Source of the DNA: Leptolyngbyaceae cyanobacterium MO_188.B28 | GTDB lineage: Bacteria; Cyanobacteriota; Cyanobacteriia; Phormidesmidales; Phormidesmidaceae | Reading direction: 5' to 3' | Length of the DNA: 37,164 nucleotides | Assembly: GCA_030065175.1 (NCBI GenBank) | Contig: JASJDH010000012.1 | Coordinates: forward strand, 1-37,164 | In this document: piece after piece, positions 35,307-37,164 of the stretch | How the letters are laid out: every line of letters starts with the position of its first letter | How positions within the stretch are numbered: the first letter of the stretch is position 1 | The notes under the pieces: generated by a model | The model's input: the letters and a program-made list of their open reading frames with translations, nothing else | Database searches by the model: none | Told to the model about the DNA's origin: nothing | Translations under genes and position numbers: made by a program

Positions 35307-35876
35307 ATGAAGGTTAAAGAGACAAAAATTCCTGATTGCTATGAAATTAGCTTAAATGTTTTCAAGGATCAACGAGGTCGCTTTGTCAAAACTTTTCATC
35401 AAGAGATATTCCGCGATCATCACTTGGAAACAAACTTTGCGGAGGCGTATTACTCCATATCCCAGAAAAATGTGTTGAGGGGATTGCACTTTCAGAGACC
35501 GCCTAAAGACCATACCAAGATTGTTCACTGCGCCCAGGGAGAAATTATAGACGCGGTTGTCGATCTGCGGGTGGGGTCTCCCACCTATGGGCAAGTGGAA
35601 ACATTTCATCTAAGTGACGAAAAAGGTAATCTTGCTTACGTGCCGCCAGGTTTGGCCCACGGTTTTTATATTGTGAGTGAAACCGCTATCGTGATGTATC
35701 AAGTTTCCACAGTCTATTCGCCAGAGGATGAAGGGGGAATTCTTTGGGACTCAGCGGACATTCCATGGCCAAATTCTAATCCTATCGTTTCAGAAAAAGA
35801 TCAAGGTTGGCAGCCCTTGTCCAAATTTGAAAGTCCCTTCACGTACAATTCTGGTAAACCTTCTCTCGTATCATGA
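35307..35876 (+). CDS. Nucleotide-sugar 3,5-epimerase (RmlC/RfbC-like)
   Basis: A 189-residue cupin of the dTDP-4-dehydrorhamnose 3,5-epimerase family. GRFVKTFH (24-31), VLRGLHFQRPP (56-66, catalytic base His61), DHTKIVHCAQGEI (68-80), VVDLRVGSPTYG (84-95) and VYSPEDEGGILWD (136-148, catalytic Tyr137) are all intact. Because it follows rfbF and rfbG and no rmlA or rmlB is seen, the substrate is more probably CDP-4-keto-6-deoxyglucose than the dTDP sugar; this is inferred from context. AGGAG at 35291-35295 serves as ribosome binding site. Its stop overlaps the next start by four bases (ATGA). Confidence 0.9.
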   Translation: MKVKETKIPDCYEISLNVFKDQRGRFVKTFHQEIFRDHHLETNFAEAYYSISQKNVLRGLHFQRPPKDHTKIVHCAQGEIIDAVVDLRVGSPTYGQVETFHLSDEKGNLAYVPPGLAHGFYIVSETAIVMYQVSTVYSPEDEGGILWDSADIPWPNSNPIVSEKDQGWQPLSKFESPFTYNSGKPSLVS

Positions 35877-36805
35877 AATCTGACACCCAAAGTAAGACCG
35901 TTATCATTTCTGGGGCCAATGGTTACTTCGGCGGTATTGCCTGCCAGTATTTTGAGGCCCAAGGTTGGAAGGTTTTGAAGGCGACCCGTCAAGATGGGGC
36001 GGATATTCGAATCGATCTTGATCAGCCAAAAGCATTTTCAAGTCTGAAGATTGACGCTCAGGCGGACTTGTTTATCCATACGGCGGCGGCTCACGAGGTG
36101 ACCTGTCGTGAACAGCCTTATCGCGCAATCTTCCAAAATGTCGCTGGAGCCCGAGCCGCTTTAGATTTTTGTGTTTCCAATGGAATCCCAAAATTTGTTT
36201 ATCTTTCAACTTTCCATGTTTTTGGCTGTCCTACAGGACCCATTGACGAGTTAACTCAGCCTCTGCCTGCAAACGATTATGGGTTAAGTAATCTGCAGGC
36301 GGAAGAGTATGTGCAATTGTACACTCGCCAACAAAAACTCCATGGGATGGTTGTTCGGCCCAGTAATTTCTTTGGGATTCCAGCTGATCTGAGTCAGTGT
36401 AAGCGGTGGTCATTAACGCCATTGGGTTTCTGCCGGGACGCTGTTGAGAAGAAACAGATAGTTTTAAGAACACCCGGTTTTCAGCAGAGAAATTTTGTTT
36501 CGGTTTTAGATATTTGTGCTGCAATTCACGCAACGTTTCCGCACATTCAAGAACTCCCTCTGTTGCATATATCAGGCCCCAATACTCTCAGCATTAGGCG
36601 GTTAGCTCAGTTGGTACAGCAAGCCATGCGGGATCGTCTAAGTCAAGAAATTACACTGACTATTCCGGATGGATCGCCACCTGATGAGAGTTTTGAGTAT
36701 ACTAGCCGATATCTAAATAATTTTTATCAGCCAAAGGATAAAATTGAGGACTTTCTTGGGGCTTTTTGCCCAAAGCTTTTTCAGGAACTTGCGCTAATCG
36801 CTTGA
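35873..36805 (+). CDS. Extended SDR, RmlD/epimerase-like, with catalytic Lys replaced
   Basis: A 310-residue NAD(P)-binding protein of the sugar epimerase/reductase kind. The Rossmann loop is IISGANGYFGG (residues 11-21), IHTAAAHEVTC (68-78) and VYLSTFHVFG (109-118) follow. The active-site motif reads Tyr136-GLS-Asn140 (codons 36278-36292), where the family has Tyr-x3-Lys; the lysine is Asn (AAT). It is translationally coupled to the 3,5-epimerase and so probably performs the 4-keto reduction, or has lost catalysis. The family is clear and the reaction is not. Confidence 0.8.
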   Translation: MKSDTQSKTVIISGANGYFGGIACQYFEAQGWKVLKATRQDGADIRIDLDQPKAFSSLKIDAQADLFIHTAAAHEVTCREQPYRAIFQNVAGARAALDFCVSNGIPKFVYLSTFHVFGCPTGPIDELTQPLPANDYGLSNLQAEEYVQLYTRQQKLHGMVVRPSNFFGIPADLSQCKRWSLTPLGFCRDAVEKKQIVLRTPGFQQRNFVSVLDICAAIHATFPHIQELPLLHISGPNTLSIRRLAQLVQQAMRDRLSQEITLTIPDGSPPDESFEYTSRYLNNFYQPKDKIEDFLGAFCPKLFQELALIA

Positions 36806-36906
36806 GGTCTAGATCTGCGGATAATTGATCTTGTTTGAAGACTTTATAGCGCTATGGCGTCTAGTTTCCGATAGGCTATGAATCTAATTAGGAAAAATCA
36901 TTAAAC

Positions 36907-37164
36907 ATGTTTTCACATAAATCCGTAAGTCAGCAGGTTGAAGCGATTTCTAATTCCCTCAAGCCAATTGTTAGGCCTGGATACAGTTGGTTAGTACTGA
37001 ATCCTGCTATCAAGTTTCTGCTTGGGACGACAACAGTTGAAAAAGAATATGGCAGGCATCATAAAATACTGCGCCTACCACCAGAAACTATCCCTACTCC
37101 TGAAGTCAAAAGTATGCCTACTTTTGACGCCCCCTTCAAATATTTAGAGGGAGAAACCTATACA
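36907..37164 (+). CDS. Unrecognised protein (partial, C-terminus off the window)
   Basis: The frame is open from the ATG at 36907 through the right edge, 86 codons. The segment begins MFSHKSVSQQVEAISNSLKP and contains SWLVLNPAIKFLLG, then a proline-rich stretch RLPPETIPTPEVKSMP. I do not recognise a family from this much. Cotranscription with the preceding SDR gene (101 bp upstream) is likely, so a further glycan-synthesis enzyme such as a glycosyltransferase is a guess from context only. The ribosome binding site is weak. Confidence 0.55.
   Translation, partial: MFSHKSVSQQVEAISNSLKPIVRPGYSWLVLNPAIKFLLGTTTVEKEYGRHHKILRLPPETIPTPEVKSMPTFDAPFKYLEGETYT

Overview
The window is a 37-kb piece of a cyanobacterial chromosome. 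The octamer GCGATCGC (HIP1, the hallmark repeat of most cyanobacterial genomes) occurs at least 12 times, where about 0.6 would be expected by chance. Two heptad-based short tandem repeat tracts of the kind seen in filamentous cyanobacteria are also present. Nearly every gene belongs to the building, modification or export of a cell-surface or extracellular polysaccharide. I see no tRNA, rRNA, CRISPR array, transposase or phage gene.

Left block (1-18112, all on the minus strand). In transcription order this holds a GT4 and a GT2 glycosyltransferase; a PglK/MsbA-like ABC transporter; a five-gene cassette FkbH - acyl carrier protein - MBOAT acyltransferase - DltD/SGNH-like membrane protein - MaoC::SDR fusion; the Kdo genes kdsD, kdsB and kdsA; a capsule-type GT-B transferase; another glycosyltransferase; and a truncated CDP-paratose 2-epimerase-like gene at the edge. 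Right block (18956-37164, all on the plus strand). This holds a second glycosyltransferase of the same subfamily as the one at 424-1677, a membrane GT-C transferase, three GT4 enzymes, a sulfotransferase, another GT4 enzyme, a secreted double beta-helix protein, a Wzy-like polymerase, a 1.2-kb gene-free stretch, then rfbF-rfbG, a 3,5-epimerase, a reductase-like SDR and a truncated unknown gene. The two blocks diverge from an 843-bp intergenic region.

How the genes may work together (inference): CDP-glucose-derived deoxysugars (rfbF, rfbG, the 3,5-epimerase and the two epimerase/SDR proteins at the window edges) and CMP-Kdo (kdsD, kdsB, kdsA; the kdsC phosphatase is not in the window) feed about eight glycosyltransferases. 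The repeat unit would be flipped by the ABC transporter, polymerised by the Wzy-like protein, sulfated by the sulfotransferase and trimmed by the beta-helix protein.

The most novel element is the cassette at 6898-13434. It has the parts list of the D-alanylation (Dlt) machine, but the amino-acid-activating DltA is replaced by an FkbH-type HAD enzyme, a family known to load a glyceryl unit from 1,3-bisphosphoglycerate onto a carrier protein. The MBOAT ends in an aromatic C-terminal motif like that of DltX, and a MaoC-dehydratase::ketoreductase fusion could tailor the acyl group. I propose it decorates the polysaccharide with a glycolysis-derived glyceryl or related short hydroxyacyl ester. No polyketide synthase is nearby that would explain FkbH in the usual way.
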